A stretch of 32,842 nucleotides of DNA from assembly GCA_016763755.1 (NCBI GenBank), contig JAESTD010000049.1:1-32842 (forward strand). The letters run 5' to 3'. Below the pieces are notes generated by a model. It searched no databases. It was not told where the DNA came from and saw only the letters and a program-made list of their open reading frames with translations. Source of the stretch: Mucilaginibacter sp. (GTDB taxonomy: Bacteria > Bacteroidota > Bacteroidia > Sphingobacteriales > Sphingobacteriaceae). Positions 24,800-31,899 of the stretch are shown in pieces. The position numbers and the translations under genes are program-made. Positions within the stretch are counted from its first letter, which is position 1; each line of letters opens with the position of its first letter.

Positions 24800-25426
24800 A
24801 TGATCAATACTTATTACCTTTATCAGGACAACCAGCAGGTAGGCCCATTTACCCAATATGTGATTATGGACATGCAATTAGATGTGCATACCATGACACT
24901 ATCGCCCCTGGCTACCGACTGGCAGGAAATGATAGACCTGCCCGAGTTTAACTACTACTTTGAGAACCGCGGCATTTATCCGCCCAATAAAACCAATTAT
25001 GCCAATTTTGGATGGCGCTTTCTGGCTTATTTAATTGACTTCGTCATAGCTTGCGTTATAGGCATTATTTTTATTACAGGTTATTTTCTTTTCCTCGAAG
25101 CGAACCGCCTTCCGAACCACGGGCGTGTGTTGAGCACCACGCAAAAGAATTGGATTAATTTATTCTCTTTTTTGATGATTATATTTTATCATTCCGTCTT
25201 TGAGTCATCTCGTTTACGCGGTGGCGTGGGAAAAGTTGTTTGTAAATTATCTGTAGTAGATGTTAAGGGCGAACGCCTTACCTTTGCAAAAGCGCTTAGC
25301 CGTAACATGGGCAAAATATTATCCAGTATGATATTTGGATTTGGATATTTGCGCATCCTTTGGAACAGTAAGCGCCAGGGCTGGCATGACGAGCTGGCGA
25401 AAGCTTACGTCATCAGGAGAAAATAA
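24800..25426 (+). CDS. GYF_2-RDD membrane protein, first of a tandem pair
   Basis: 208 aa. The N-terminal 50 residues (YYLYQDNQQVGPFTQYVIMD and TDWQEMIDLPEF) form a GYF_2 (DUF4339) domain, a small cytoplasmic domain with the GPF motif. An RDD domain follows: FGWRFLAYLIDFVIACVIGI holds the conserved Arg and first Asp, then a second helix pair (LFSFLMIIFYHSVFES) and the loop GKVVCKLSVVDVKGERLTF. RDD proteins are small membrane proteins, some of them linked to ion or small-molecule transport; the substrate here is unknown. The next gene is a paralogue 6 bases downstream. Confidence 0.85.
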   Translation: MINTYYLYQDNQQVGPFTQYVIMDMQLDVHTMTLSPLATDWQEMIDLPEFNYYFENRGIYPPNKTNYANFGWRFLAYLIDFVIACVIGIIFITGYFLFLEANRLPNHGRVLSTTQKNWINLFSFLMIIFYHSVFESSRLRGGVGKVVCKLSVVDVKGERLTFAKALSRNMGKILSSMIFGFGYLRILWNSKRQGWHDELAKAYVIRRK

Positions 25427-25432
25427 ATTTAA

Positions 25433-26062
25433 ATGGAAGAGAACTACTACATAGCACGCGATAATACCGAAGAAGGCCCGTTTACCCTTGAGGAACTGAT
25501 GCAGGGCGACCTTGATGCCGACACCCTGGTACTGAGCCCTAACGCTACCGACTGGCAGCGTGCATCTGACCTGCCCGAACTGTTCCATTATTTTGAGGCG
25601 ATGGGTTATTATTTCCCTACCGAGGATAACCTGGCGGGATTTGGCTGGCGTTTGCTGGCGTACATTGCCGATTCGTTCATTATGTCGTACCCGATATCGT
25701 TTCTTAAACCTGAGAACTTTAATGAGATATACCAGCGTGCTGTTGGGGGCGGTGCAACCGTTAGCGACCTTAACACCATGATAAAGTTTAACCTTACTAC
25801 TTTCCTGGTGATGGCGCTGTACCATGCTATCTGCGAATTTTCGCCATTGCAAGGTAGCCTGGGCAAAAAATTTTTCCGCCTTACGGTGGTTGATGCCGAC
25901 GGCCGCAGGCTAAGTTTTATAAAGGCACTAACCCGCAACATCGGCAAAATTGTATCGGGCACGGCACTTTTTATTGGCTACCTATGGGTACTTTGGGACG
26001 ACCGCAAACAAGCCTGGCACGACAAATGGGCGAAGGCTTATGTGCTGATAAAGAATAGGTAG
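25433..26062 (+). CDS. GYF_2-RDD membrane protein, second of a tandem pair
   Basis: 209 aa, same layout as the preceding gene. The GYF_2 domain (YYIARDNTEEGPFTLEELMQ) is followed by an RDD domain (FGWRLLAYIADSFIMSYPIS, then TFLVMALYHAICEF). The C-terminal loop is GKKFFRLTVVDADGRRLSF and the end reads WHDKWAKAYV. The two genes differ most in the loop between the first and second transmembrane helices, consistent with an older tandem duplication. They share one transcription unit that ends at the terminator at 26086-26117. In this copy the first helix reads YIADSF rather than YLIDFV, but the Asp is kept. Confidence 0.85.
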   Translation: MEENYYIARDNTEEGPFTLEELMQGDLDADTLVLSPNATDWQRASDLPELFHYFEAMGYYFPTEDNLAGFGWRLLAYIADSFIMSYPISFLKPENFNEIYQRAVGGGATVSDLNTMIKFNLTTFLVMALYHAICEFSPLQGSLGKKFFRLTVVDADGRRLSFIKALTRNIGKIVSGTALFIGYLWVLWDDRKQAWHDKWAKAYVLIKNR

Positions 26063-26085
26063 GGTTTAGGAAGTTTAGAAAAATT

Positions 26086-26117
26086 AAAAAGGCCTCTGTG
26101 ATCGCAGGGGCCTTTTT
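26086..26117 (+). terminator. Intrinsic terminator after the GYF_2-RDD pair
   Basis: AAAAAGGCC (26086-26094) pairs with GGCCTTTTT (26109-26117), extended by CTG/CAG, with a short loop and a T-run. Confidence 0.82.
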
Positions 26118-26133
26118 GGTGAGGGTATTGTTT

Positions 26134-26143
26134 TGTCCGTCCG
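26134..26143. repeat. TGTCCGTCCG motif, intergenic copy
   Basis: Exact 10-mer between the terminator and the minus-strand gene at 26158, same orientation as the coding copies. Confidence 0.6.
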
Positions 26144-26157
26144 GATGGATTTGAATA

Positions 26158-27012
26158 CTAATTGATATTCCACCAACTGACTAACTGACTTCTTTTATAA
26201 AATTCGATGCATTCTTTTAAATCAGAGTAACTCTCATTTATATCACTCGAATACTGTTTGAACATTTCGCTGTATTCTTTTTTGTAAAGATTCCATTTCC
26301 TCTCTACGAACATCATGTTGTTCAATTGCTCATACATATCGAATAAAAACTTATTACTTTTATCGCTATTAAATGCGCCTGAAATATATTCTTTAGATGG
26401 CTTTATTAGTTTCTCAAATGTATGCTTTGCAGATGCTCCATAAACAGATTCAGGTGCATCTTTTCCCCAAACGGCCCTAAAATCATTAATTGTGTTAACG
26501 TGACGAAAATCTTTGTGCCCTCGCTCGAAACCGTCTTCATTTACCTTTCTAAAAAAAATCGTTTCAATTTTAATAAAAGCATCATTATATTCTTTAGCTA
26601 CTTCGTGCATGCTATCCCTTACTCTTTCATACTTCGCTTTCAATTCCGCTTCTACCTTGTCGAGATAATTAATGTTAGCAATTAACTTATTGAAATTCTT
26701 TAACTTATCAGTTTGAAATCCTTTTAAATTGAAAACCAATGCATTTACAGATTTATCGATATTAATTGAGTTTAATTTTTCATACATCAAAGGCGCCGAT
26801 AAATATTGAACGTTATCAATATATTCCGATTGTACTAAATTTTCAGCAAATTTTTTACAGTTTTCAGCTTGAGTATTGGTTCTTTTTTCAGCTAATGAGA
26901 TCCAAGTGATTACCATGTCTCTATAAATTTTACTTTCTTTCCTTTTATCTAATTGACTCTTTCTCAAAGTCAAAAAATAACCCAAAAAAAACACAGTAAA
27001 TGGTATCCACAT
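26158..27012 (-). CDS. Membrane-anchored helical protein, unknown function, AT-rich
   Basis: 284 aa. One N-terminal transmembrane helix (MWIPFTVFFLGYFLTLRK) is followed by an almost entirely helical, Lys/Glu/Asn-rich cytoplasmic domain. Coiled-coil character is strongest around residues 105-150 (NFNKLIANINYLDKVEAEL) and 235-275. No family was recognised. The gene is clearly richer in A+T than the GYF_2-RDD and DoxX genes on either side. It lies next to a broken HEPN-like gene of similar composition, so both probably came in together. N-terminal membrane anchor plus helical domain is a common plan for defence or signalling effectors, but nothing in the sequence proves that. Confidence 0.75.
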   Translation of the reverse strand: MWIPFTVFFLGYFLTLRKSQLDKRKESKIYRDMVITWISLAEKRTNTQAENCKKFAENLVQSEYIDNVQYLSAPLMYEKLNSINIDKSVNALVFNLKGFQTDKLKNFNKLIANINYLDKVEAELKAKYERVRDSMHEVAKEYNDAFIKIETIFFRKVNEDGFERGHKDFRHVNTINDFRAVWGKDAPESVYGASAKHTFEKLIKPSKEYISGAFNSDKSNKFLFDMYEQLNNMMFVERKWNLYKKEYSEMFKQYSSDINESYSDLKECIEFYKRSQLVSWWNIN

Positions 27013-27034
27013 ATTCTGATTTTAAGTTTAAACT

Positions 27035-27659
27035 CTAGTAATTTCCAAAGCTTAAATTTTTAAACCAATGATTTTTATACTTCGTTTGAAAAGTGATAAA
27101 GTTATCAGTGCGATTATCTGCATGATCAAAAATAAACGTATAATCGAAAGCGCCAGTGCAGTAGTTATTAATCTCCTTTACCAATTCCAAATGTCTAAAT
27201 GCCTCTTGAATTTCTTCATCGTCAAAAGCCTTTATTGAAAAAGGAGAAATCTGTCCTTTAGCATCAACATGCGCAAACTTCCAATCTCTTAACTCCCTTA
27301 CTTTATTAAAAAATACTGTGCTTCTAATTTCATCAAGCTTATCAAGGAACTATTTCATGAGTTTTTAAATAATCAGTCCCCTTAGCGTGTAAGATTGCAA
27401 AACTTAATTTTTCCAAACTTGCTAAATTACTGGAGCTGTCACCTTTTTTTTTAACCTCAAAAAGCTTCGTGTATTCCATCACAAACATGTACTGTAATGC
27501 TACAGCATATTTTATCAATGGGCTATGATGAATAAAATTAACTTCATCAGCCGATCTTTCTTTAGATAAAATACTCAATTCATTAAGACTATCAAATGCT
27601 AAATGCAAGCACATATGAACATAATCGATGTTTCTAATATCTCCTCTAACATCTGACAT
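27035..27659 (-). pseudogene. Frameshifted HEPN-like protein gene
   Basis: The first part (ATG 27659 to TGA at 27342-27344) encodes 105 helical residues (MSDVRGDIRNIDYVHMCLHL to KTHEIVP). The frame one base over then carries about 103 codons (LDKLDEIRSTVFFNKVRELR, then DWKFAHVDAKGQ) to a TAG at 27035-27037. Joined, they make a protein of about 208 aa. The RDWKFAHVD segment fits the Rx4-6H motif of HEPN and AbiU2-like domains, several of which are RNases in toxin-antitoxin or abortive infection systems. The frame change falls at CCT-TGA, where a +1 slip would read CTT-GAT, so a recoded gene is possible but a plain mutation or sequencing error is more likely. Composition is AT-rich like the neighbour. 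Confidence 0.6.
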
Positions 27660-27728
27660 GCACTAAATATAATAAATGAAATATTATTTCCCCACCTTCT
27701 CAGCTTTAGATTATTATGGTGCTGAAGT

Positions 27729-27843
27729 TCAAAGAGAGCTATTTTGATTTTCACTTTTTTCATCATTCAGCACTTTGCCTGAAGCTTTATTTGCCCTCTC
27801 TACATCACCCCACATTTTGTCAATACCATCCCTGAAATATTTT
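27729..27843 (-). pseudogene. Possible gene remnant (about 37 codons)
   Basis: The minus strand has an open stretch with protein-like sequence (YFRDGIDKMWGDVERANKAS, then Asn/Ser-rich) ending in TGA at 27729-27731. In-frame stops lie directly upstream and there is no start codon of the usual kind. It may be the end of a decayed gene in the AT-rich islet, or chance. Apart from this, 27660-27871 shows nothing. Confidence 0.25.
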
Positions 27844-27871
27844 CATCATATTAGTACAAACTATTATATCC

Positions 27872-28264
27872 ATGAAAACTACCGTATTGGTATCGCGCCT
27901 GGTGTTGGGCTTTATATATCTTGTTTTCGGGCTCGATCATTTTTTTAGGTTTATACCCTATCAGCCGCCGCTGCATCCGGGTGCCGCCGGTGCCTTTAAA
28001 GCCGGACTTATGGCTGCAGGATATTTTTATCCTATGCAAAAGGTGATTCAAATATTGGGGGGCTTAAGCTTGCTCACCAACCGCTGGGCTCCATTGGGGG
28101 CTGTACTGCTTTTCCCGATAAGCCTCAACGTATTGCTTTTTCATACTTTGCTGGCTCCCGAGGGCTGGGCTATGGGTGTTGTGCTTATAGTGCCCAACCT
28201 GTTGCTTGCCGTCGGCTGGTGGAAATACTACAAAAGCATTTTTGTTTTTAAAGCCGCGGTGTAG
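27872..28264 (+). CDS. DoxX-like membrane protein
   Basis: 130 aa with four transmembrane helices (about 5-22, 45-68, 72-88 and 97-113). The N-terminus (SRLVLGFIYLVFGLDHFFRF) and the second helix (YFYPMQKVIQILGGLSLL) follow the DoxX/DoxD-like pattern (R-x-x-LG-hydrophobic-G, then E/Q-x-x-GG). Members are small inner-membrane proteins whose role is poorly defined, some linked to redox or thiosulfate metabolism. It is a single gene and its composition returns to that of the core chromosome. Confidence 0.8.
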   Translation: MKTTVLVSRLVLGFIYLVFGLDHFFRFIPYQPPLHPGAAGAFKAGLMAAGYFYPMQKVIQILGGLSLLTNRWAPLGAVLLFPISLNVLLFHTLLAPEGWAMGVVLIVPNLLLAVGWWKYYKSIFVFKAAV

Positions 28265-28270
28265 CTTGTT

Positions 28271-28305
28271 TAGTCCAAAGTCAAAAGTTGAAAGTCAAAA
28301 GTTTC
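28271..28305. repeat. Intergenic 7-bp-period tandem repeat
   Basis: Five consecutive heptamers of the type AAGTCAA (TAGTCCA, AAGTCAA, AAGTTGA, AAGTCAA, AAGTTTC). It lies between the stops of two convergent genes and is the same family as the tracts inside ispG. Confidence 0.85.
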
Positions 28306-28309
28306 TGTT

Positions 28310-28483
28310 TCATCTTTCAGATTGCATCAGTTCCTTATTCCCCAATTTCTCAACACGGGCTTTCAGTTTGCTGTAGTGCTGGCGCTCAAATAGGGCCATT
28401 TTAACTTTCATGTCTTCCAGCATTTCCAGGGCTTCGCTCAGAAGCTGCAGGCGCTCGGTGTTCAGTTGTTCGGCGTTGGTCAT
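28310..28483 (-). CDS. Small coiled-coil protein, 57 aa, unknown function
   Basis: ATG at 28483, TGA at 28310-28312. The product begins MTNAEQLNTERLQLLSEALE and continues with regular Leu/Met spacing (MLEDMKVKMALFERQHYSKL), so it is probably one long amphipathic helix or coiled coil. It has no membrane segment. Good codon character and the clean ATG-to-stop frame support a real gene. No family was recognised; a small regulatory or structural protein is possible. Confidence 0.6.
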   Translation of the reverse strand: MTNAEQLNTERLQLLSEALEMLEDMKVKMALFERQHYSKLKARVEKLGNKELMQSER

Positions 28484-28561
28484 GGCGGTGCGTGCTTTTA
28501 AGCAAAGTTAAGTAACACAGTTTACAAATGCTAATATTTTTAGTATTTGTAAACTATTATT

Positions 28562-28861
28562 TTACTCCATTACTGCCAGTGATATTGCACCGGCTACAGC
28601 AAAAGGGATAGCCCAAAACTTCATATCGATCCACATTAGTGTGTTTTGCCCTTTATTAATATTACGCCCGTAGTGTAGCAATTGGTGGCCTTTATCAAAA
28701 AACCAAACAATGGCTGCCGAAATAAAGAAAGTAGCAGGGCGTGCGTATTTTTCGCCCAAGCCTGCGGCGTCAGCAAGTATAAATAATATAGCGCCGCAAA
28801 TAAGTGGTATTGCCAAAACCCAGCCGCCTTTGCCGCGGCGCTGTATAAGGTGTAGTATCAT
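28562..28861 (-). CDS. Small integral membrane protein, unknown function
   Basis: 99 aa with three hydrophobic helices (about 14-32, 42-55 and 80-98). A basic N-terminus (MILHLIQRRGKGG) and a His-containing loop (FDKGHQLLHYGRNINKGQNT) lie outside them. No family was recognised. It ends 78 bases upstream (on its own strand) of the start of the small coiled-coil gene, so the two may be co-transcribed. Confidence 0.75.
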   Translation of the reverse strand: MILHLIQRRGKGGWVLAIPLICGAILFILADAAGLGEKYARPATFFISAAIVWFFDKGHQLLHYGRNINKGQNTLMWIDMKFWAIPFAVAGAISLAVME

Positions 28862-28942
28862 TTTGAGTTGGAAGTTAGAAAGAAAAAGTCATTTCCCAAC
28901 AATTCGGTATCACGTAAAAACACGGTTTATTTTCATGCAAAT

Positions 28943-28957
28943 GCCATTTTAAATGGC
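28943..28957. promoter_or_regulatory. Palindrome, possible operator
   Basis: GCCATTTTAAATGGC, perfect 7-bp arms around one base, in the divergent spacer between the 99-aa protein gene and the response regulator. No T-run follows, so it fits a protein-binding site better than a terminator. The binding protein is unknown. Confidence 0.3.
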
Positions 28958-29015
28958 CGCCCCGCTCAACAGTTACATTTATTTTTTACCACAATGTTAT
29001 GTATTTAATTATAAG

Positions 29016-29023
29016 TATATTTG
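29016..29023 (+). promoter_or_regulatory. Candidate -7 box of the response regulator gene
   Basis: TATATTTG matches TAnnTTTG exactly. The -33 region is weak (no TTTG at the right distance). It would give an untranslated leader of about 105 bases before the ATG at 29136. Confidence 0.38.
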
Positions 29024-29135
29024 CCCAAGCCTTTTAGCTATTAACCCTAATAATTTTAAGCATATTTCAACGTTTTTAAGGGCGGTACCATATACAACTA
29101 CCTAAAAAATACAATTGATTAAACTCCTCCCAGAA

Positions 29136-29498
29136 ATGGTAAAGCGTATTTTAGTATTAGATGATAACCAAGACATACTTGAGGTTGTTCACGAAACACT
29201 CACTTATGAAAACTTTGAAGTAAAAAGCATTACCGAGGGCGACGAAGTGATGCCGCTTGTTGAAGCATTTAACCCGGATCTGGTTATATTGGATTATCGT
29301 GTATCAGGAGCTAACGGTGGCGAGATATGTAAATCCATCAAAGCGCATCCCAAATTTGGTAACGTACCTGTAATTATTTTTTCGGCTTACGTAAATCATG
29401 CATCAGACCTGTTTGCTTATGGTTGCGATGCCATCATAAACAAACCCTTTGATTTAACCGAACTGGTTGAGAAAGTAAACGGATTGATCAAGAATTGA
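29136..29498 (+). CDS. Single-domain response regulator (receiver only)
   Basis: 120 aa from the ATG at 29136; an upstream TTG at 29115 would add seven residues not typical of the fold. The receiver domain is complete: acidic pair DD in VLDDNQD (9-10), phospho-acceptor Asp in LVILDYRVSG, Ser in IIFSA, and Lys in INKPFDL. There is no output domain, so it acts as a CheY- or Spo0F-type phosphate carrier or by binding a partner. No kinase lies next to it; the hybrid kinase at the window start is 28 kb away. It is a single-gene unit ending at a strong terminator. Confidence 0.9.
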   Translation: MVKRILVLDDNQDILEVVHETLTYENFEVKSITEGDEVMPLVEAFNPDLVILDYRVSGANGGEICKSIKAHPKFGNVPVIIFSAYVNHASDLFAYGCDAIINKPFDLTELVEKVNGLIKN

Positions 29499-29513
29499 TA
29501 GAAACAAGTTATA

Positions 29514-29551
29514 AAACAAAGCCCCTAATTATTTGATCAGGGGCTTTGTTT
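29514..29551 (+). terminator. Intrinsic terminator after the response regulator
   Basis: AAACAAAGCCCCT (29514-29526) pairs perfectly with AGGGGCTTTGTTT (29539-29551), 12-nt loop. A- and T-rich arms allow use from both strands, so it may also serve the convergent desaturase gene. Confidence 0.87.
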
Positions 29552-29595
29552 GTTTATGGCAATTTATCAGCTTTCGCCTTTTACCTTTCACCTAA

Positions 29596-30330
29596 CTAAG
29601 CGTATGCTTTCCTCAATTTTATTATCCTGGCCCAGTGCATTAATTTCATGATTGGGTAAACCGGGTCGATCTCAAACCATTTTGCACCAAAATTGGCGCT
29701 GTTTGGCCTGCGGTGATGGTTGTTCTGGAACAACTCGCCCAGCATCAGGAAATCAAAAGGGGTGGTGTTTTTTGATTTATCGTTATTATCAAAATTAGCG
29801 TATCCGTATTTATGTCCGCACCAGTTCACGATGGCACCATGCAGCGGCCCCATCAGAAAATGGATAGGCAACAGCAGGAACATCCACCATGCGGTAGCAA
29901 ACTCAACATAAAAAGCTACATAAAGCAAACCGAATATAATGCGAGACACCATTGATGAAGCAATAAAATCCAGAAACTTCCACTCGGGGTAGTTGCCTTT
30001 AAAACGATCTTCGGGTTCTTTTAACCGGCGTTCGTGCATTTTATAGGTTTGGGCGGTATACCACATCATCTGGAAAACATCCTTAAAAAAATGCGGCGAA
30101 TGCGGATCCTTTTCGGTATCGCTATAAGCATGGTGTTCGCGGTGCATAATGGCGTATGCCCGCGGGTTTAAGTACGACGATCCCTGGAACACATAGGTCA
30201 TGATGTAAAATGTGCGTTCAAAAAATTTATTGGTCGTAAACATCTTGTGCGAGGCATACCTATGCAAGAAAAATGTTTGAAAGAACAATGACAGGAACCA
30301 ATGAGCAAGAAAAAATATTAAGATGATCAC
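29596..30330 (-). CDS. Acyl-CoA / fatty acid desaturase
   Basis: 244 aa. The three histidine boxes of membrane di-iron desaturases are present: HRYASH (23-28), HREHH (63-67) and NNHHRRP (203-209). A further GHKYGYANF segment (172-180) supports the family. The N-terminal helix and a helix pair at about 125-165 anchor it in the inner membrane. It introduces a cis double bond into acyl chains, probably a delta-9-type reaction, adjusting membrane fluidity. It lies alone, with a -7 box upstream. Confidence 0.92.
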   Translation of the reverse strand: MIILIFFLAHWFLSLFFQTFFLHRYASHKMFTTNKFFERTFYIMTYVFQGSSYLNPRAYAIMHREHHAYSDTEKDPHSPHFFKDVFQMMWYTAQTYKMHERRLKEPEDRFKGNYPEWKFLDFIASSMVSRIIFGLLYVAFYVEFATAWWMFLLLPIHFLMGPLHGAIVNWCGHKYGYANFDNNDKSKNTTPFDFLMLGELFQNNHHRRPNSANFGAKWFEIDPVYPIMKLMHWARIIKLRKAYA

Positions 30331-30365
30331 GGCAGATTACTTTATCGGGGTTTATAAAAAGAGCA

Positions 30366-30373
30366 CAAAGATA
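30366..30373 (-). promoter_or_regulatory. Candidate -7 box of the desaturase gene
   Basis: The minus strand reads TATCTTTG, an exact TAnnTTTG match, 36 bases before the ATG at 30330. No convincing -33 box. Confidence 0.38.
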
Positions 30374-30403
30374 CGATTTAAAGGCCTAACTATCTTGTAA
30401 AAA

Positions 30404-30442
30404 GGCAAAAAACAAAGAGCCATCCGTTTTGCAGATGGCCCT
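30404..30442 (-). terminator. Intrinsic terminator after the PA2169-type gene
   Basis: GCCATC (30419-30424) pairs with GATGGC (30434-30439), extended by two pairs past one mismatch. On the minus strand a T-rich tract (30405-30416) follows. Confidence 0.75.
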
Positions 30443-30469
30443 TCTGTTATTCAAATTTTAAAATTTCAA

Positions 30470-30931
30470 TTATGCCTGATGATCTCTCAGGAATTTAATT
30501 TTGTCGTGACCTTCGTCTATCAATTGTTGTTGTTTAACAATCAATTGAGCTTGATCATGTGATAGATTGCTATCCGGCGATAGTGCAGATCTGTATGCTT
30601 TTTTAATAGCATCTTCGCCGCGCTCACATTCGGCTAAAATAGCTTTACGATCATGCCCGGTAAATGTAGCTTTTACATCTAACCATGCACGGTGGATAGT
30701 GCCGGTTAGGCTGTTACCTGTTTCCAGTTCGCCGCCTACCTGGCCTACTGCGCCACTAAGCTCCTGCACGTTTTGGCGGCTATCACTTGCAAACTTGTCA
30801 AAAATTGCTTTAAGGTCTGCATCACCTTCGCCAAGGTCTTTAGAGGCGCGGGTAAATCCATCAATACGGTCATTATTGATTTCTATCAGATCATTTAATA
30901 CTTCTACTGATTTTTCTGTGGTAGTTTCCAT
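30470..30931 (-). CDS. PA2169-type four-helix-bundle protein (DUF2383)
   Basis: 153 aa. The N-terminal segment VEVLNDLIEINNDRIDGFTR and the C-terminal CERGEDAIKKAYRSAL match the PA2169/DUF2383 family of ferritin-like four-helix proteins. The family is soluble and often stress-induced in soil bacteria. Putative metal-binding Glu residues (Glu17 and others in helix one) are seen, but metal binding is not shown for most members. The gene stands alone, with its terminator immediately downstream. The 160-base spacer before it is AT-rich but no clear promoter was found. Confidence 0.87.
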   Translation of the reverse strand: METTTEKSVEVLNDLIEINNDRIDGFTRASKDLGEGDADLKAIFDKFASDSRQNVQELSGAVGQVGGELETGNSLTGTIHRAWLDVKATFTGHDRKAILAECERGEDAIKKAYRSALSPDSNLSHDQAQLIVKQQQLIDEGHDKIKFLRDHQA

Positions 30932-31091
30932 AATGGTAGTTTTACATTGGTTACACTACTCCTTGCAACCACCATGCCATCTTTAATTTTTAATTAAATA
31001 AATTACAAAAAAGTTTATACCCAAATGTTTATATCTAATCAGGCAACAGGTTCACGGGATAACAATGAACCTTTATATTACTGAGGAATAA

Positions 31092-31778
31092 TTATTTAAT
31101 GGTATAAGCAGCCAAATACGTGCTGCTCGTGAATCCAAAAAAGCTGGCATCTGTCTGGATAAGGCCTACGCCTTTGGCGAGGTAAAAATCATAATCGCCG
31201 TAATCTTCAAAGCCGTTGCCAAGGTCGTACTGCATAGTAACATGCGTATGAATTACGTTTTTGTATGTTTTATTGAGCACGGTTTTGATTATGCCCTTTT
31301 CTATGATCTTACATTGCGTACGCGCCGGCATATCATTAATGTAACCACTCGGCGACATTTTAGCTGTCCACTCACCACCAACAGGTAAATTATCATCCAG
31401 CAAAAAGAAGTCTACCGTGGTTTGCGTTTGCACGGTGGTGGCTCTCATCTTATATTTTTTACCTTTTGCATAATTATACTGCACCACATTTTCGTTACCG
31501 GGAGTAGAGCTTTTTACTTCATAATAATCTTCACCGTCTATCGACTTAATTACACCGGTAATATGCGATTCTGCACTCTTTGTGGTGCCTGTAAGATCGC
31601 TTTGATATGTCCATGAAGAACCTTTTGTTGTCGGGAAGTAGCTGTCGTTCGAACTGGATGCACTATTGCCGGAAGTGCCATTTGAAAGTGTGGTGCCGGT
31701 TAAATCTGGTGCGTCTTTTTTACATGAACCGAACCCTAATACCAAAGCCGGAAGCAGGGCGAGTAGATATTTTTTCAA
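31092..31778 (-). CDS. Putative lipoprotein, unknown function
   Basis: 228 aa from a TTG at 31778. That start gives a lipoprotein signal (MKKYLLALLPALVLGFGSCK when TTG is read as Met) with the Cys at position 19. The frame stays open to 31862 but would then run through the Ku terminator hairpin and bury the signal sequence, so the TTG is preferred. A Ser/Thr/Asn-rich linker (about 22-45) precedes a beta-rich domain (YFPTTKGSSWTYQSDLTGTT and onward) resembling surface or periplasmic lipoproteins of Bacteroidota. No active-site pattern was seen. Confidence 0.72.
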   Translation of the reverse strand: MKKYLLALLPALVLGFGSCKKDAPDLTGTTLSNGTSGNSASSSNDSYFPTTKGSSWTYQSDLTGTTKSAESHITGVIKSIDGEDYYEVKSSTPGNENVVQYNYAKGKKYKMRATTVQTQTTVDFFLLDDNLPVGGEWTAKMSPSGYINDMPARTQCKIIEKGIIKTVLNKTYKNVIHTHVTMQYDLGNGFEDYGDYDFYLAKGVGLIQTDASFFGFTSSTYLAAYTIK

Positions 31779-31807
31779 GTGTGATAAGTTAAAGTTAAAA
31801 TCTTGAT

Positions 31808-31848
31808 AAAAATAAATAAAAAAAGCCTGTTTGCAATACAACAGGCTT
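31808..31848 (-). terminator. Intrinsic terminator after ku
   Basis: AAGCCTGTT (31823-31831) pairs with AACAGGCTT (31840-31848), 8-nt loop; on the minus strand a long T-rich tract follows. It lies between ku and the lipoprotein gene. Confidence 0.85.
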
Positions 31849-31899
31849 GTGATTAACATCAAATTAGTAAGGCTGGCGACAATGAAAATTGGGTGGTTG

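Noticed and set aside
26158..27843. Prophage or insertion sequence
   Set aside because: No integrase, transposase, terminal repeats or phage structural genes are present; AT-richness alone supports only a small accessory islet.
31779..31862. Longer N-terminus of the lipoprotein at 31092-31778
   Set aside because: It would be coded across the ku terminator hairpin and would hide the lipoprotein signal sequence.
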